A DNA stretch of 64,000 bases from MGIIb-O2 sp002494975 (GCA_028355015.1 JAOMRN010000001.1:248001-312000); one strand, 5' to 3'; shown: positions 52,268-61,899, counted from the stretch's first letter. Numbers and translations: made by a program. The notes: generated by a model from the letters alone, not told the origin.

Positions 52268-52393
52268 GCTATTCCCTAGACTGTGGTGTATGGCGTCCCT
52301 TTTGAATGGATGCTTATTTGCTTGTTAAAATCCTGACGATTTTTAGACGCCAACTGGTCATCCTAAAGTCAAATCACCTCTTCGGCTAATCTA

Positions 52394-52891
52394 ATGAAGG
52401 ACTCCCGCGACAATAGATTGCCCGTCTCTGAAAATCTTTCTGATTCATATCGGGACCAGATAGAAGAGATAATGAAAGCGGAATCCATACGTCGAATTGA
52501 AGAAAATCATAACCCTGAAGAGTTAGAACGTCTTAACAAATTATCCTTGATTAAATTATTTGAATCCAATGATTCAGATTTAGTGCCCGCTTTAATGTCA
52601 AGATTAGGTCCTGTAAGGGCTGCCTTAGATGGACATGGTGGGGGTTTAATTGTCAGTTCAGGAGAAATTAAAGATAAACATGATGGCACCAAAGCGCTTT
52701 CTTTGGTTATAGATTTAGATGGTGCGTGTGTTTCATGTGGGGCTGCACCTGGTACTCTGAAAGGAATACAAGATGATTTATTAATTGATGATGAAATATT
52801 TTCAGTTAAATTTTCAGTTTCAATGTTAGAATGGTTTGATGAGATTCAGAAAGAATTCGTACTTAAGTTCGGTGGCGTTATTTTTGTTTAG
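52394..52891 (+). CDS. NFU-like Fe-S scaffold protein
   Basis: 165 residues. The C-terminal half holds the NifU/NFU pattern: LGPVRAALDGHGGGLIVSSGEI and VIDLDGACVSCGAAPGTLKGIQDDLL, with the Cys-x-x-Cys that binds a transferable cluster. The N-terminal third is a charged helix of unclear role. It is divergent from sufC across 126 bases, which fits a role in delivering clusters built by Suf. No Shine-Dalgarno is evident before the ATG, so the message may be leaderless. The 3' end overlaps convergent maf by four bases. Confidence 0.78.
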   Translation: MKDSRDNRLPVSENLSDSYRDQIEEIMKAESIRRIEENHNPEELERLNKLSLIKLFESNDSDLVPALMSRLGPVRAALDGHGGGLIVSSGEIKDKHDGTKALSLVIDLDGACVSCGAAPGTLKGIQDDLLIDDEIFSVKFSVSMLEWFDEIQKEFVLKFGGVIFV

Positions 52892-53517
52892 ATTAGTATC
52901 CTTTTGAGCTCTTCTATCGACTCAAATGCAAATCCTAATACTGTTAACTCATCTCCTTGAATTAACTTAGTATGTTTCTTAGCTTCACCTGCTAAATCAT
53001 ACCCTCCTGCTTTACCATACCATGACTCATTTTGAATTAGCGCGATTATATCCTCATTTGTTAACTGTTCAAATTCAACTATTGAATGGCTTGTCCATTT
53101 CTGATATCCCCATTTCCCATGAATTGGGAGATATTTCTCATTACTTTTGATTAGAATTGCTGTTGATGACCATACTTTATGTCTCTTTCCTGAAAGCCTT
53201 AGTAGCATATTGGTTGCTTCGAGTTTATTTTTTGGCTGTCCCATCGGATTTAGATAATTATCAGGGTCTTCTACGATGGTATCCGAAACAATAATTATTT
53301 CCGGGGCATCTATCCCTTCTTTCTCAATAATGTCCCATTCTATAGCCGCAAATTTTGCCTTTGAGAGGCAAATTTCGTTTACTTGTAGTTCTACACTTTC
53401 TCCGTTAATCATATTTTTTTCATCACTAAGTAATGGTTGAGCTTTAATTTCACAATCTAAAATCTCTTTTAGGCACGAAAGCCTCCTTTTAGATGCTGAT
53501 GCAAGTAAAACTCGCAT
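52888..53517 (-). CDS. maf: Maf-like nucleotide pyrophosphatase
   Basis: Housecleaning pyrophosphatase that removes non-canonical nucleoside triphosphates. MRVLLASASKRRLSCLKEIL is the Maf N-terminus with the conserved Ser and Arg; VSDTIVED is the catalytic Asp segment (usually ADTxV); GKRHKVWSSTAI and YGKAGGYDLAG are family motifs. 209 residues from ATG 53517, which has aggtgg upstream; a GTG at 53526 is an alternative. Substrate preference unknown. Confidence 0.88.
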   Translation of the reverse strand: MRVLLASASKRRLSCLKEILDCEIKAQPLLSDEKNMINGESVELQVNEICLSKAKFAAIEWDIIEKEGIDAPEIIIVSDTIVEDPDNYLNPMGQPKNKLEATNMLLRLSGKRHKVWSSTAILIKSNEKYLPIHGKWGYQKWTSHSIVEFEQLTNEDIIALIQNESWYGKAGGYDLAGEAKKHTKLIQGDELTVLGFAFESIEELKRILI

Positions 53518-53526
53518 ATTTGCCAC

Positions 53527-56500
53527 CTAAAGATCAATTCTCGAATCACAAATTGGACATTTAACCATCTTTAACTCCATTGAAGCCTCAAATTTTGAGG
53601 TGCATGTGGGGCATAATACCGGTCTATTTAGAGTTGGAATTTGAATCTCACTTTTGGTAGTAGGCGTAACTGCTGAAGGCATAGGTTGAGCCATATTTTG
53701 CGTAATTACAGTTTTTCTGTCTTGCCTTCTTTCCTTCCTTGAATTAGCTCCATCTGTTAATTCTATATCAATCAATTCGATTTCAGAAGATCTAATTTCG
53801 ATATCAGTTGATTCTACAATATCCACTACATTTTCTTCTAATATAATATTCCCTGTTGCGACTTTCTTTCTTTTTCTACCAGCCCATTTTAGAGCACTAA
53901 CTGACATTGTTGAAAGAACTATTAGGCAAAGAATAAGCACTGTGATCGCAACTCCTGCTGTTAGAATTGCAAAGTTTTGTTCATCCAGCCCTAAATATAC
54001 TCTTAATTCATCTAGAATGTTTAATTCTCCAACATCTGGGTCATTATCGTCAATCAATGCTCTTATTTGCCATCCCGACAATTCATTCCAACTTAGCACG
54101 ATAGTTTCGTCACTTAGTGGACTTCTATCGACTGATGATAAATGATTCTTTCCTGAAGTTATTCTATCAGATAGTCCAATCCACTGGTCATCTAATGAAG
54201 GGTTCATCATACCATACTGTATCTGAGATCCTGTTGGCCCTACAAAGTCATAGAATACTTGTATTCCAAGGTGTGTATCTGTCATTTGTATATTTCCAAT
54301 TCCTTTCGAAGGAATTTTCATGCTTAGGTTTTCTTCAGCAGTCATTGTAGAATCTGCAATCATAGCCACTAATACAGACTCTGAGTCAATACCTTCTTTC
54401 CAAACAGCAAAAAGATAATCCTTGTCATCTATAGTTTTTACAGACATCATCTGCATACTTGCAGTGTCTCCGATTGACTTCTTATATGTCCAAGAACTCT
54501 GCTGACTAGAGCCATGTGCGTACCACAAACCAAGTCTCTCTTCACCAGTTACGTCATCTCTATTAGATTGATATAATATATGTGTATGTTCCTCGCCAAA
54601 TTCAATAACTATTGGGTCAGCCTCATTCATATTAATTTCAATATCTCCGATGATGTTTGGAGTGAAAACCCAATCGGATGATGAGGTAGGGTAATCCGAT
54701 TTAAGCAAGAAAACGCTTGTCAAATCTTTGTAGGTTCCACCAGTTGATATATCTCTATGGTATCCTCCAATCATTATTTCAGTTCCTTTAACATCTAAAT
54801 CTATCCCGTAATATTTCCCATCAGATAATGAAATTGGTTCCATTAAATCTTGTATAGGTGTCATTTCACATGTCGCATCTATTCTGGAATAACTTAGTGT
54901 CTGCAGGAAAAATCCTTGATTATCGATGTATCTTCTTGTCCAAGTTATGTGTGCATAACCATCGCTTGTACTCCATGATGAAAAATCTCCTGCCCATTTA
55001 GTTTCTAGCATATTTGAGCATGGAATTAATGCTAGATTAGAATTTATTCGATATAAGGACAAACCTCCATCACTACTTGTAATTAACAAGCCTTCTCCAT
55101 TCAAATCTATTACCTTAATTGGTTCTTCTCCATAATTAAATGATATTTGTTTTGCACCTGTCAGAGCCGATTGATCTACAAGTATCGTTGAAGTAACTTC
55201 GTTGTTATCCCAGTTCAAATCCGATAGACTTTCTCCATTTATTGTTATCTTTACTTCTATCGGGCCAACTTCATTAGCGATATAGGCAAATGCTACTTGA
55301 CTGGCACCTTGTCCGACTACTAGTGAAATTTTAGTAGTTGTAATTTCAGTCCAACCTAAATCATTCTTGAGCCAAAGTGTTGCACCTACGTCCATGGCAT
55401 CAGTAGAACCTAAGTTATCGATTCTACCCGTTATCAAGAACTGTTCATTAGGTCTAGGTATAGATGGTTCTGTCTTGATAGCTCCATCTCTGAAGGCTAG
55501 GTCGATTCCTTGAGGGCGTTGTAATACTGGAAATATTATTGAAATATCATTATCTGATTCATTATTTTCTTGAATTTCATCTAGTGGGTCGAGAGAAATT
55601 GTCAGTTGTTTATCGCCTACACTCGATGGATTCCATGATAGTGAAACTTCTATTATATCCCCACTACCTATGGTTTGAATAATGATCTCATCTTTTCTAT
55701 AACCATCTTCTAAGAGATATATCGATAAATCTTCTGCAGACAAGTCACCGATATTTCTAATTTGTACTTTTGCCTCTAAAAATGTGTTGACATAGGTTTC
55801 AGTCACTGAAATCCCATATTCTTGTATTGAAAGCCCCGTTCTGAACATTAAATTAGGCGCCGGTGGAATATTGTCAATTTCTATCGTTGTACGAATTTCT
55901 TCTGACTTAACCCCTACGCCACTAACAAATCTAACTGAAAATCTTTGGTCCCCATCATCATTATCTTGGGTATCCCAAGGTATTGCCCATTCTATTTGTC
56001 TATTGCCTACACTCGAATAATAAGTCGCGTTTTTCCAATCATCAGTTCCTAATCTCCATTGTAATTGTGCTCCGTTAACAGTTTCCATAATTCCATTTAT
56101 TTCAATATTTCCACTTACAATATCTTGACTACTTGGTGAACTAACCTCTAATGATAATCTTCCAATATTATGCGTATTCTTCGTATTATTACTCCATTGC
56201 TCGAATTCGTTCTTTGATTTAACTTCAATTTGAAGAGTTTCGGCGTCAACTCGGCCTTCATCCTTCCAATTAGGTAAGTCAAAGTTAGTGGTCCAATTGA
56301 TAGTTCCGAATGCTTGATGCCAATCAACTAAAACTCCAGTAGAAAGTGGCCCCCCATCTAGAGGTCTATACTTGTAAGTGACACGAACTTGAACCTCTTC
56401 TGTTGTACCATTTTCTTCTCCTGCTTCACTAATATGTCCACGTATGCCATAACTTTGTCCTTCTATTAGCCAAAGCCCACTGGGTTTTTCGATAACTACC

Positions 56501-58329
56501 CAATCACCAGTTCCTTCTCCAACAGGTGGATCTCCTCCTCCAGTATCATTTCCTGGTGGGTCTCCGCCTCCTGAGTCATCTCCAAGCAGTGCTTGAAGAA
56601 TTAAATTTCCATCAATTATTCCAAATCCATAATCTTTATTCCAAATGTCTGAGACTGATGGCATAGATGGAGAACCTCTGATTTCAGAATTATTCCTAAA
56701 GAGATCTTTAACTTCTTGCGGTTCAAGTTTATCATCTATTTGTAGAATAATTGCTGCAAGGCCTGCAACAGCAGGTGTGGACATACTTGTTCCATCCATT
56801 GAAACATATCCATCATCCGCCAATGATGTAGAATCTTGCCCCGGGATTGTCGAGGTAGATGCAGCATGCTGAGCAGAAGTCATACCCGAGCCAGGAGCGA
56901 CAACATCAGGTTTCAACTCATCCCATTTATTTCCATCATTATCATCTACTCTTGGTCCTGAATTAGAATAATCAGCTATGTCATCATCATTTCTCTGAAT
57001 AGTATTTTGGTCATCAATAGCTCCAACAGTTATTGCAGAATCTGCGGCTCCAACTGATGTGACTCGATTAGTTCCATCATTACCGATTGCAGCAATAGGT
57101 ACAATTCCTGCTTCTGCACAATCATTGACAAGTCTTGCTGCGGAATTATTCCCATCATCTCCTTGGTCATTATCGCCTACAGGTGAACTTCCACTTCCAA
57201 ATGACATAGTCATAATGTCGATACCTTCACTAGACTCATTATTTCCCCAATTTGTATCTACATTTTGTAGAACCCACTGTAAACCTTTGATTATAGGGCC
57301 TTCATCTCCACCGGCACTACCTCCAGAGTCAGTCATTACTTTGACATCTACTAAATATGAACCAGGGGCATAACCTTGATTTATTCTTCTTTCATCTCCA
57401 GTTCCTAATGCGATACCAGCCACATGAGTTCCATGTCCGTTACCATCATCCGGATCGAATTCTCCATCGTTACATTCCTGAGAATTCCACGAAGTCGCAT
57501 CACATCCCGCAACCCATTTGGGATCAGATAAATCATCTGGTTGTTTTTCATTATCATTATTATCATCTGAGAAATCATCAAGTGAGAAATGTTCATTATC
57601 CACTCCAGAATCTAGGACTGCAATCACTACTCCTGAACCATCGTAGCCAAAATCTCTTAATGTTTCGTCATAAACGTCTGAATCTCGAACTTTGGAACCT
57701 CTAGTAGCTATACTTAGATATGAAACTATTTTGTCTTGCTCTTCAATCATTATGACTCCGTCTTGTTGCCATATCTCAATTAGTGAACTAACAGGCACAT
57801 GATCTATGACAACTGAATCGATATATTCAACTGGGAAAAACCATGACCCCTCTTCTTCCCAACCATGTTGAATTAGTACCTCCTTTAATTTAAGTAAATC
57901 AGTTTCTCCAGGATGCCATGAATAGCCGACTATAATTGCCGTAGTCATCCGACCGTCATTTCCAAGTATTGCAGTTGCTGAGTGAGACTCTTTTTGACCA
58001 TCAATCATATATTGAAGACTATCTTCCATTCCATTAGCATCTTTATCTGTAGCGAAATTTATCCACCAATATGGTTCTTCTACTGCCGGGCTAGCATCCC
58101 AAGGTGGGAATCCGATACCTAGGTATTTTTCAGGACAGGTTTCACCTTGACATTTCAGTTCTGGTATTTCTAATTCAGTCTTCGAAGTAATTACTTCTGA
58201 TTCATAATTTGTATCATGAATACTGTCGTCTTCAACCGAAACAATTGCTGATGCTCCCGCCGATAAATCTAGGACTAACATCAACGCTACAACTAATATT
58301 GGGCCTACTGTTTTCGATGCTCTTACCAT
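53527..58329 (-). CDS. Giant cell-surface subtilisin-like serine protease with CARDB-like repeats, membrane anchor and cytoplasmic zinc ribbon
   Basis: 1600 residues. Signal peptide (GPILVVALMLVLDLSAGASA); S8 domain with Asp240 (VIAVLDSGVD), His299 (GHGTHVAGIALG), Asn417 (AAIGNDG) and Ser515 (GTSMSTPAVAGL). A Gly/Pro hinge (GGGDPPGNDTGG) at about 595 leads to beta-sandwich repeats, including CARDB-like units, and a possible beta-propeller region. A membrane helix at 1453-1475 is followed by a 120-residue cytoplasmic tail ending in CPTC...CPIC (Cys1573, 1576, 1591, 1594), a zinc ribbon. Surface-anchored protease for particulate protein is a reasonable inference. The zinc ribbon tail on a surface protease is odd. 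An inverted repeat lies directly upstream. Confidence 0.87.
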   Translation of the reverse strand: MVRASKTVGPILVVALMLVLDLSAGASAIVSVEDDSIHDTNYESEVITSKTELEIPELKCQGETCPEKYLGIGFPPWDASPAVEEPYWWINFATDKDANGMEDSLQYMIDGQKESHSATAILGNDGRMTTAIIVGYSWHPGETDLLKLKEVLIQHGWEEEGSWFFPVEYIDSVVIDHVPVSSLIEIWQQDGVIMIEEQDKIVSYLSIATRGSKVRDSDVYDETLRDFGYDGSGVVIAVLDSGVDNEHFSLDDFSDDNNDNEKQPDDLSDPKWVAGCDATSWNSQECNDGEFDPDDGNGHGTHVAGIALGTGDERRINQGYAPGSYLVDVKVMTDSGGSAGGDEGPIIKGLQWVLQNVDTNWGNNESSEGIDIMTMSFGSGSSPVGDNDQGDDGNNSAARLVNDCAEAGIVPIAAIGNDGTNRVTSVGAADSAITVGAIDDQNTIQRNDDDIADYSNSGPRVDDNDGNKWDELKPDVVAPGSGMTSAQHAASTSTIPGQDSTSLADDGYVSMDGTSMSTPAVAGLAAIILQIDDKLEPQEVKDLFRNNSEIRGSPSMPSVSDIWNKDYGFGIIDGNLILQALLGDDSGGGDPPGNDTGGGDPPVGEGTGDWVVIEKPSGLWLIEGQSYGIRGHISEAGEENGTTEEVQVRVTYKYRPLDGGPLSTGVLVDWHQAFGTINWTTNFDLPNWKDEGRVDAETLQIEVKSKNEFEQWSNNTKNTHNIGRLSLEVSSPSSQDIVSGNIEINGIMETVNGAQLQWRLGTDDWKNATYYSSVGNRQIEWAIPWDTQDNDDGDQRFSVRFVSGVGVKSEEIRTTIEIDNIPPAPNLMFRTGLSIQEYGISVTETYVNTFLEAKVQIRNIGDLSAEDLSIYLLEDGYRKDEIIIQTIGSGDIIEVSLSWNPSSVGDKQLTISLDPLDEIQENNESDNDISIIFPVLQRPQGIDLAFRDGAIKTEPSIPRPNEQFLITGRIDNLGSTDAMDVGATLWLKNDLGWTEITTTKISLVVGQGASQVAFAYIANEVGPIEVKITINGESLSDLNWDNNEVTSTILVDQSALTGAKQISFNYGEEPIKVIDLNGEGLLITSSDGGLSLYRINSNLALIPCSNMLETKWAGDFSSWSTSDGYAHITWTRRYIDNQGFFLQTLSYSRIDATCEMTPIQDLMEPISLSDGKYYGIDLDVKGTEIMIGGYHRDISTGGTYKDLTSVFLLKSDYPTSSSDWVFTPNIIGDIEINMNEADPIVIEFGEEHTHILYQSNRDDVTGEERLGLWYAHGSSQQSSWTYKKSIGDTASMQMMSVKTIDDKDYLFAVWKEGIDSESVLVAMIADSTMTAEENLSMKIPSKGIGNIQMTDTHLGIQVFYDFVGPTGSQIQYGMMNPSLDDQWIGLSDRITSGKNHLSSVDRSPLSDETIVLSWNELSGWQIRALIDDNDPDVGELNILDELRVYLGLDEQNFAILTAGVAITVLILCLIVLSTMSVSALKWAGRKRKKVATGNIILEENVVDIVESTDIEIRSSEIELIDIELTDGANSRKERRQDRKTVITQNMAQPMPSAVTPTTKSEIQIPTLNRPVLCPTCTSKFEASMELKMVKCPICDSRIDL

Positions 58330-58346
58330 GGCTCTCTTAGAGAGCC
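58330..58346 (-). promoter_or_regulatory. 17-base dyad touching the start codon of the subtilase gene
   Basis: GGCTCTCT-t-AGAGAGCC (58330-58346) is perfectly symmetrical and ends exactly where the ATG begins. A TATA-like tataattta at 58361-58369 (minus strand taaattata) predicts transcription starting inside the dyad. There is no Shine-Dalgarno, so translation from a short or absent leader is likely. It could be a repressor operator or a short hairpin that blocks initiation. Confidence 0.6.
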
Positions 58347-58397
58347 AACGCCAAGAGAGGTATAATTTAAACCGATAATTAATTCAATAATACTTGA

Positions 58398-59414
58398 TTA
58401 TGGCCAAAATAGATGTTCACCATTTATCGAACAAACAAGTCGATATACATCATCTTTTTCATTAAATTTTATTTCCCCATCACAAATTGGACAGATTGTA
58501 TTCTCAGCAAGTTCTTCCAGCCACGCCTGTCTTGTTTCTAGTTCATCACCTTGTAGCCTGAGTTGATATAGTATCCTTCCGGCATTTCCCTCGAGTGGTT
58601 TATTTGCAGATTCCCAAGGATCATTTGTCAAGTCACCCATTTTCTTTTTTGCAATCACTCTCATAGATTCATTATGAGATGCAGCGGTGGGATTAGAACT
58701 TTCAGTACTTAAAGAACTGGGTGCACCTCTAGCGATTATTCTTGCTAAAAGATAAGCTAAAATGAAGCCTCCAATATGTGCCATATGTGCAATATTTGTT
58801 TCCCCCGAAGTTCCTTCTTGAATGGAGTACATTTGATAGATCTCTAGCCCTAACCTGACAAATACAATTAACCATATTGGCCACGCTCTTATCAAGAATA
58901 ATAGAGGGAATTCAATTTCATCATTTGGCCAGCATGCCATGTAGGCACCTAGTAGTCCAAATGCTGCTCCGCTGGCTCCAATTGCAGGATTATGGGACTC
59001 TGGATGTGTCATGACCCATGCGACATTACCTCCAATAAATCCTAAGAAATATACTATTATCCATCTCCTACTGCCTAGTCTTTGCTCTAAAGGAACACCA
59101 ACCAACCCTATAACAAGAATATTTGAGAGAACATGTAACCAATCTGCATGCAACCAAGCGGCAGTTACAAATCGATATAATTGATCAGGATTTTTTGATA
59201 TTACCGGAATCATTGCTAAAAGTTCTATTTCATTGAATCCAACATTTGCTATTGCTAAAATAAACCTAACTAACATTACTAAGAGTAGTGACAAAACCAT
59301 TGCTAAAGCAACACTTGTCTTTTGTCTGTAAGAATTAATGAATGGTATTAGTGCTACGACAATATAGATTGATAAAAATATCACATCACTATTTTCTAAG
59401 TCTGACAAAAACAT
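58398..59414 (-). CDS. Rhomboid intramembrane serine protease with C-terminal zinc-ribbon tail
   Basis: 338 residues. Six or seven membrane helices. WLHADWLHVLSNILVIG, GASGAAFGLLGAYMA with catalytic Ser148, and AHMAHIGGFILAYLL with catalytic His213, identify an active rhomboid. After the membrane part comes a cytoplasmic tail ending CPICDGEIKFNEKDDVYRLVC, a probable zinc ribbon. A GTG start at 59438 is possible, but ATG 59414 has ggaggtgat just upstream. It lies next to the subtilase gene, 68 bases away on the same strand; both carry CxxC tails. Substrates unknown. Confidence 0.9.
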   Translation of the reverse strand: MFLSDLENSDVIFLSIYIVVALIPFINSYRQKTSVALAMVLSLLLVMLVRFILAIANVGFNEIELLAMIPVISKNPDQLYRFVTAAWLHADWLHVLSNILVIGLVGVPLEQRLGSRRWIIVYFLGFIGGNVAWVMTHPESHNPAIGASGAAFGLLGAYMACWPNDEIEFPLLFLIRAWPIWLIVFVRLGLEIYQMYSIQEGTSGETNIAHMAHIGGFILAYLLARIIARGAPSSLSTESSNPTAASHNESMRVIAKKKMGDLTNDPWESANKPLEGNAGRILYQLRLQGDELETRQAWLEELAENTICPICDGEIKFNEKDDVYRLVCSINGEHLFWP

Positions 59415-59527
59415 ATCACCTCCGGAGTTGGTTGTCACAAATCATACCCGCAGGTATTCTAGCAATAGCGCCTTCGATTCTTTGACGAACGTCTCAAACG
59501 ATGAACCACCCTCGGAGGTATGTGAGT

Positions 59528-60940
59528 GTGCTGCCGCTAATCCAGATTTCGGATTTAGATATTCACCGAGGCAATCGCCTCATTATATCAGAAATGAACT
59601 TTGAATTATTCGAAGGAGAAGTAGTTGCTCTTGTGGGGTCAAATGGTTGTGGTAAGACCACTTTACTTGAATCAAGTGCAGGCATGCATGCAATTTCTTC
59701 GGGCCTAATTTCTTGGAGGAATGAAGGTTTTGAGATGAAACTTGTTAGAGACTCAGAAGGTCGAAGAGGTTCTTTGCCACCTATGGGATTAACGCTACAA
59801 AAAAATGGAATGTCAGGGGAGGAAACAATAGAAGAGAGGTTGACTACAGTCCTAGCAGTTTCTGGTTGTCATTATGATTCAACTAAAGTATCTCAGTTAC
59901 TCAATTATTGGGGGCTTGAACATCGTAAATCAGACAGGATTTCACAGCTTTCAGGAGGGTTAGCAAGACGTCTCGCAGTACTTTCAGGATTAGCACCTGC
60001 GGTAATGTCAGAAAAACCTCGTGCAATTTTACTTGATGAACCATCAGAAGGATTAGATGAATCCGCTAGGAAATTATTAGTCGACTGGTTAAGGGCGTTG
60101 GCATCTAAAGGACATGGAGTAATTCTGGCCACACATGATCCTCAAATTATGTTAGCAGCAGATAGAATTATGAAATTTGATGAAAAAAGAGGTATTTCTG
60201 TCAAAAAGCAAAAACCTCCTTTATCTAATTTTGATCTACCAGAACCTTCTGGTAACGCTAAAATAAGTAAAATTTCGAGTCTTTTTCATTGGGCTTACAG
60301 AATGGAAAAGAGAAATCCCATTGATACAATAAGCCGCTTCATCCCATCTATCTTGGCACTATTATTGATTCATACATTGATAAATGAAGATGAGATATCA
60401 GTGGCTGGTCCAGATTTTGTCGCAGCAATGATCTTATTGCCTTCATTTATCTCTGTAGTAATTCCTCCTGCATTAATTTCGAGGTATGCTGAAGAAAATT
60501 GTGGTAGATGGTGGGGTGCAGTAATAGGGCCGAAATTTCGCACTTTTTCCTCTATCATAGGTTCATCAATCATCCTCCCTTTACCATTAATTTATATTTC
60601 TTGGTTAGTTATTACTGATTTTGGAGTCCAAAGAGAAGATTTAGGTGCTGTTTCCTCTTGGTTATGGCTTCCCGGTATAGTTATGTTTAGTGTGGCAATT
60701 GCAGCATCTGCTCTCCATTTATTAGTTTCTGATTTGAGAAGGGTCGGTGCTTCAGCAGCATCTCTTTTACTATTGGTATTAGTCTGGCCGTTTCTTGAAT
60801 TAGTTGATGCTTTGGTGATGATTATAAATGATGGTATGAGCTTCGGATTTTCTTTAGATGAACCCTTATCAATGATATTTTTATCTTTCTCAGTGAGTAT
60901 TCTAGTCTGGGCAATATCAGTGTATCTTCCGGATTCCTGA
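59528..60940 (+). CDS. CcmA-CcmB fusion: haem exporter ABC ATPase joined to its permease
   Basis: About 470 residues. Residues 1-240 are an ABC ATPase: GSNGCGKTTLLESSAG (37-52), SGGLARRLAVLSGL near 141 and ILLDEPSEGLD near 168. Residues 255-470 have about six membrane helices with CcmB-like character: a helix, then ISRYAEENCGRWWGAVIGPK, and more helices to the end. CcmA and CcmB are usually separate; here one frame holds both. CcmC and a CcmD-like gene follow, supporting a role in cytochrome c maturation (system I). Start GTG 59528 has ggagg eight bases before it; ATG 59501 is the longer alternative without such a motif. Permease identity is inferred from context. Confidence 0.8.
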   Translation: MLPLIQISDLDIHRGNRLIISEMNFELFEGEVVALVGSNGCGKTTLLESSAGMHAISSGLISWRNEGFEMKLVRDSEGRRGSLPPMGLTLQKNGMSGEETIEERLTTVLAVSGCHYDSTKVSQLLNYWGLEHRKSDRISQLSGGLARRLAVLSGLAPAVMSEKPRAILLDEPSEGLDESARKLLVDWLRALASKGHGVILATHDPQIMLAADRIMKFDEKRGISVKKQKPPLSNFDLPEPSGNAKISKISSLFHWAYRMEKRNPIDTISRFIPSILALLLIHTLINEDEISVAGPDFVAAMILLPSFISVVIPPALISRYAEENCGRWWGAVIGPKFRTFSSIIGSSIILPLPLIYISWLVITDFGVQREDLGAVSSWLWLPGIVMFSVAIAASALHLLVSDLRRVGASAASLLLLVLVWPFLELVDALVMIINDGMSFGFSLDEPLSMIFLSFSVSILVWAISVYLPDS

Positions 60941-60978
60941 AAACGAGCATTCATGATAGAGTATGTGCTCGCACGTTT

Positions 60979-61692
60979 ATGGTCTCAATGAAACACTATG
61001 GTTGGGCCCTAACTTGTATTGGTGGTGCCGGAGTTTTACTGACTGCTGTAATGGGCTATACGTATGCCCCAATGGTCCAATCACCTCCATTTCGTTCACC
61101 TGAGGCTTATCGGATTTTATTTTGGCACGTTCCTTTTGCTTGGACCTCTTTTATCGCTTTTTGTCTATTATTTATTGGGGCAATTACTTGGTTTTTGAAA
61201 AGAGAAGAATGGGGGTGGGTTCTATTCTGTACTGGTGCTGATTTAGGCTTACTTTTTGGTCTAGGCGTAGTTATTTCGGGACCAATATGGGGTTCTGCTG
61301 AATGGGGAGTGCCTTGGGATTGGGGTGATTTAAGATTGAATACATTTGGTTTACTAACTGCAGTGACACTCTTTATCGTACTTTCTAGACGTTCTCAACC
61401 CGACGGTATAGATACTAGAGATACACTTTCTACTATTGGATTATTTGGATTTGCTTTAGTGCCGATAACTGCAATTGCTACTAGCGTTTATCAGAAGAGA
61501 CACCCTTCAGTAGTAATAGCACAATCCGATGAAACAGGACTTGACCCAAAAATGTTAGAAGTTCTTATGATTGGTATTTTCTCATTCTGGATACTTATGG
61601 TCGGACTTTCTATATTGACATTTTTAGCTTATAAACTTGAATCAGAACTAAATAATCTTCTTCAATTATTAGATGAGGAGGTGGTACATTGA
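60979..61692 (+). CDS. ccmC: Haem exporter membrane protein CcmC
   Basis: Delivers haem to CcmE in cytochrome c maturation. Six membrane helices in 237 residues. FWHVPFAWTSF with His50, the tryptophan-rich periplasmic signature AEWGVPWDWGDLRLNT (107-122), and YQKRHPSVV with His175 are the CcmC haem ligands and WWD-type motif. It starts 38 bases after the ATPase-permease fusion and overlaps the CcmD-like frame by four bases. No CcmE, F, G or H is in the window. Confidence 0.93.
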   Translation: MVSMKHYGWALTCIGGAGVLLTAVMGYTYAPMVQSPPFRSPEAYRILFWHVPFAWTSFIAFCLLFIGAITWFLKREEWGWVLFCTGADLGLLFGLGVVISGPIWGSAEWGVPWDWGDLRLNTFGLLTAVTLFIVLSRRSQPDGIDTRDTLSTIGLFGFALVPITAIATSVYQKRHPSVVIAQSDETGLDPKMLEVLMIGIFSFWILMVGLSILTFLAYKLESELNNLLQLLDEEVVH

Positions 61693-61841
61693 ACGGTTTT
61701 ACATCATATGTGATTGCTTACTCGATATTAGGTTCATTGCTGTGTTATTATATTATTTACATTGGGCATAAGTTAGATGATACTAGAGTTAGAATTAAAG
61801 AAGCAAAATGGAGACTTCAGGGCACCGATTCTGAAGAATGA
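61689..61841 (+). CDS. ccmD: CcmD-like small membrane protein
   Basis: A 50-residue frame read directly from the sequence. TTG start overlapping the CcmC stop (TTGA), preceded by gaggaggtgg, one of the strongest ribosome-binding sites in the window. The protein is MNGFTSYVIAYSILGSLLCYYIIYIGHK... with one membrane helix and a charged cytoplasmic tail ending TDSEE. Size, topology and place directly after ccmC match CcmD, which helps release holo-CcmE. Similarity in sequence is weak, as in all CcmD, so position and layout carry the call. Confidence 0.75.
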   Translation: MNGFTSYVIAYSILGSLLCYYIIYIGHKLDDTRVRIKEAKWRLQGTDSEE

Positions 61842-61899
61842 TTTATTTTTCTATCACGAATGATTCTAATGTAGGATGCTTTCGCAAAGGTTGAGAGAC

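Noticed and set aside
57357..57704. Plus-strand His/Asn-rich ORF inside the subtilase gene
   Set aside because: It is the antisense of the catalytic domain, with biased composition caused by the Asp/Asn-rich sense frame.
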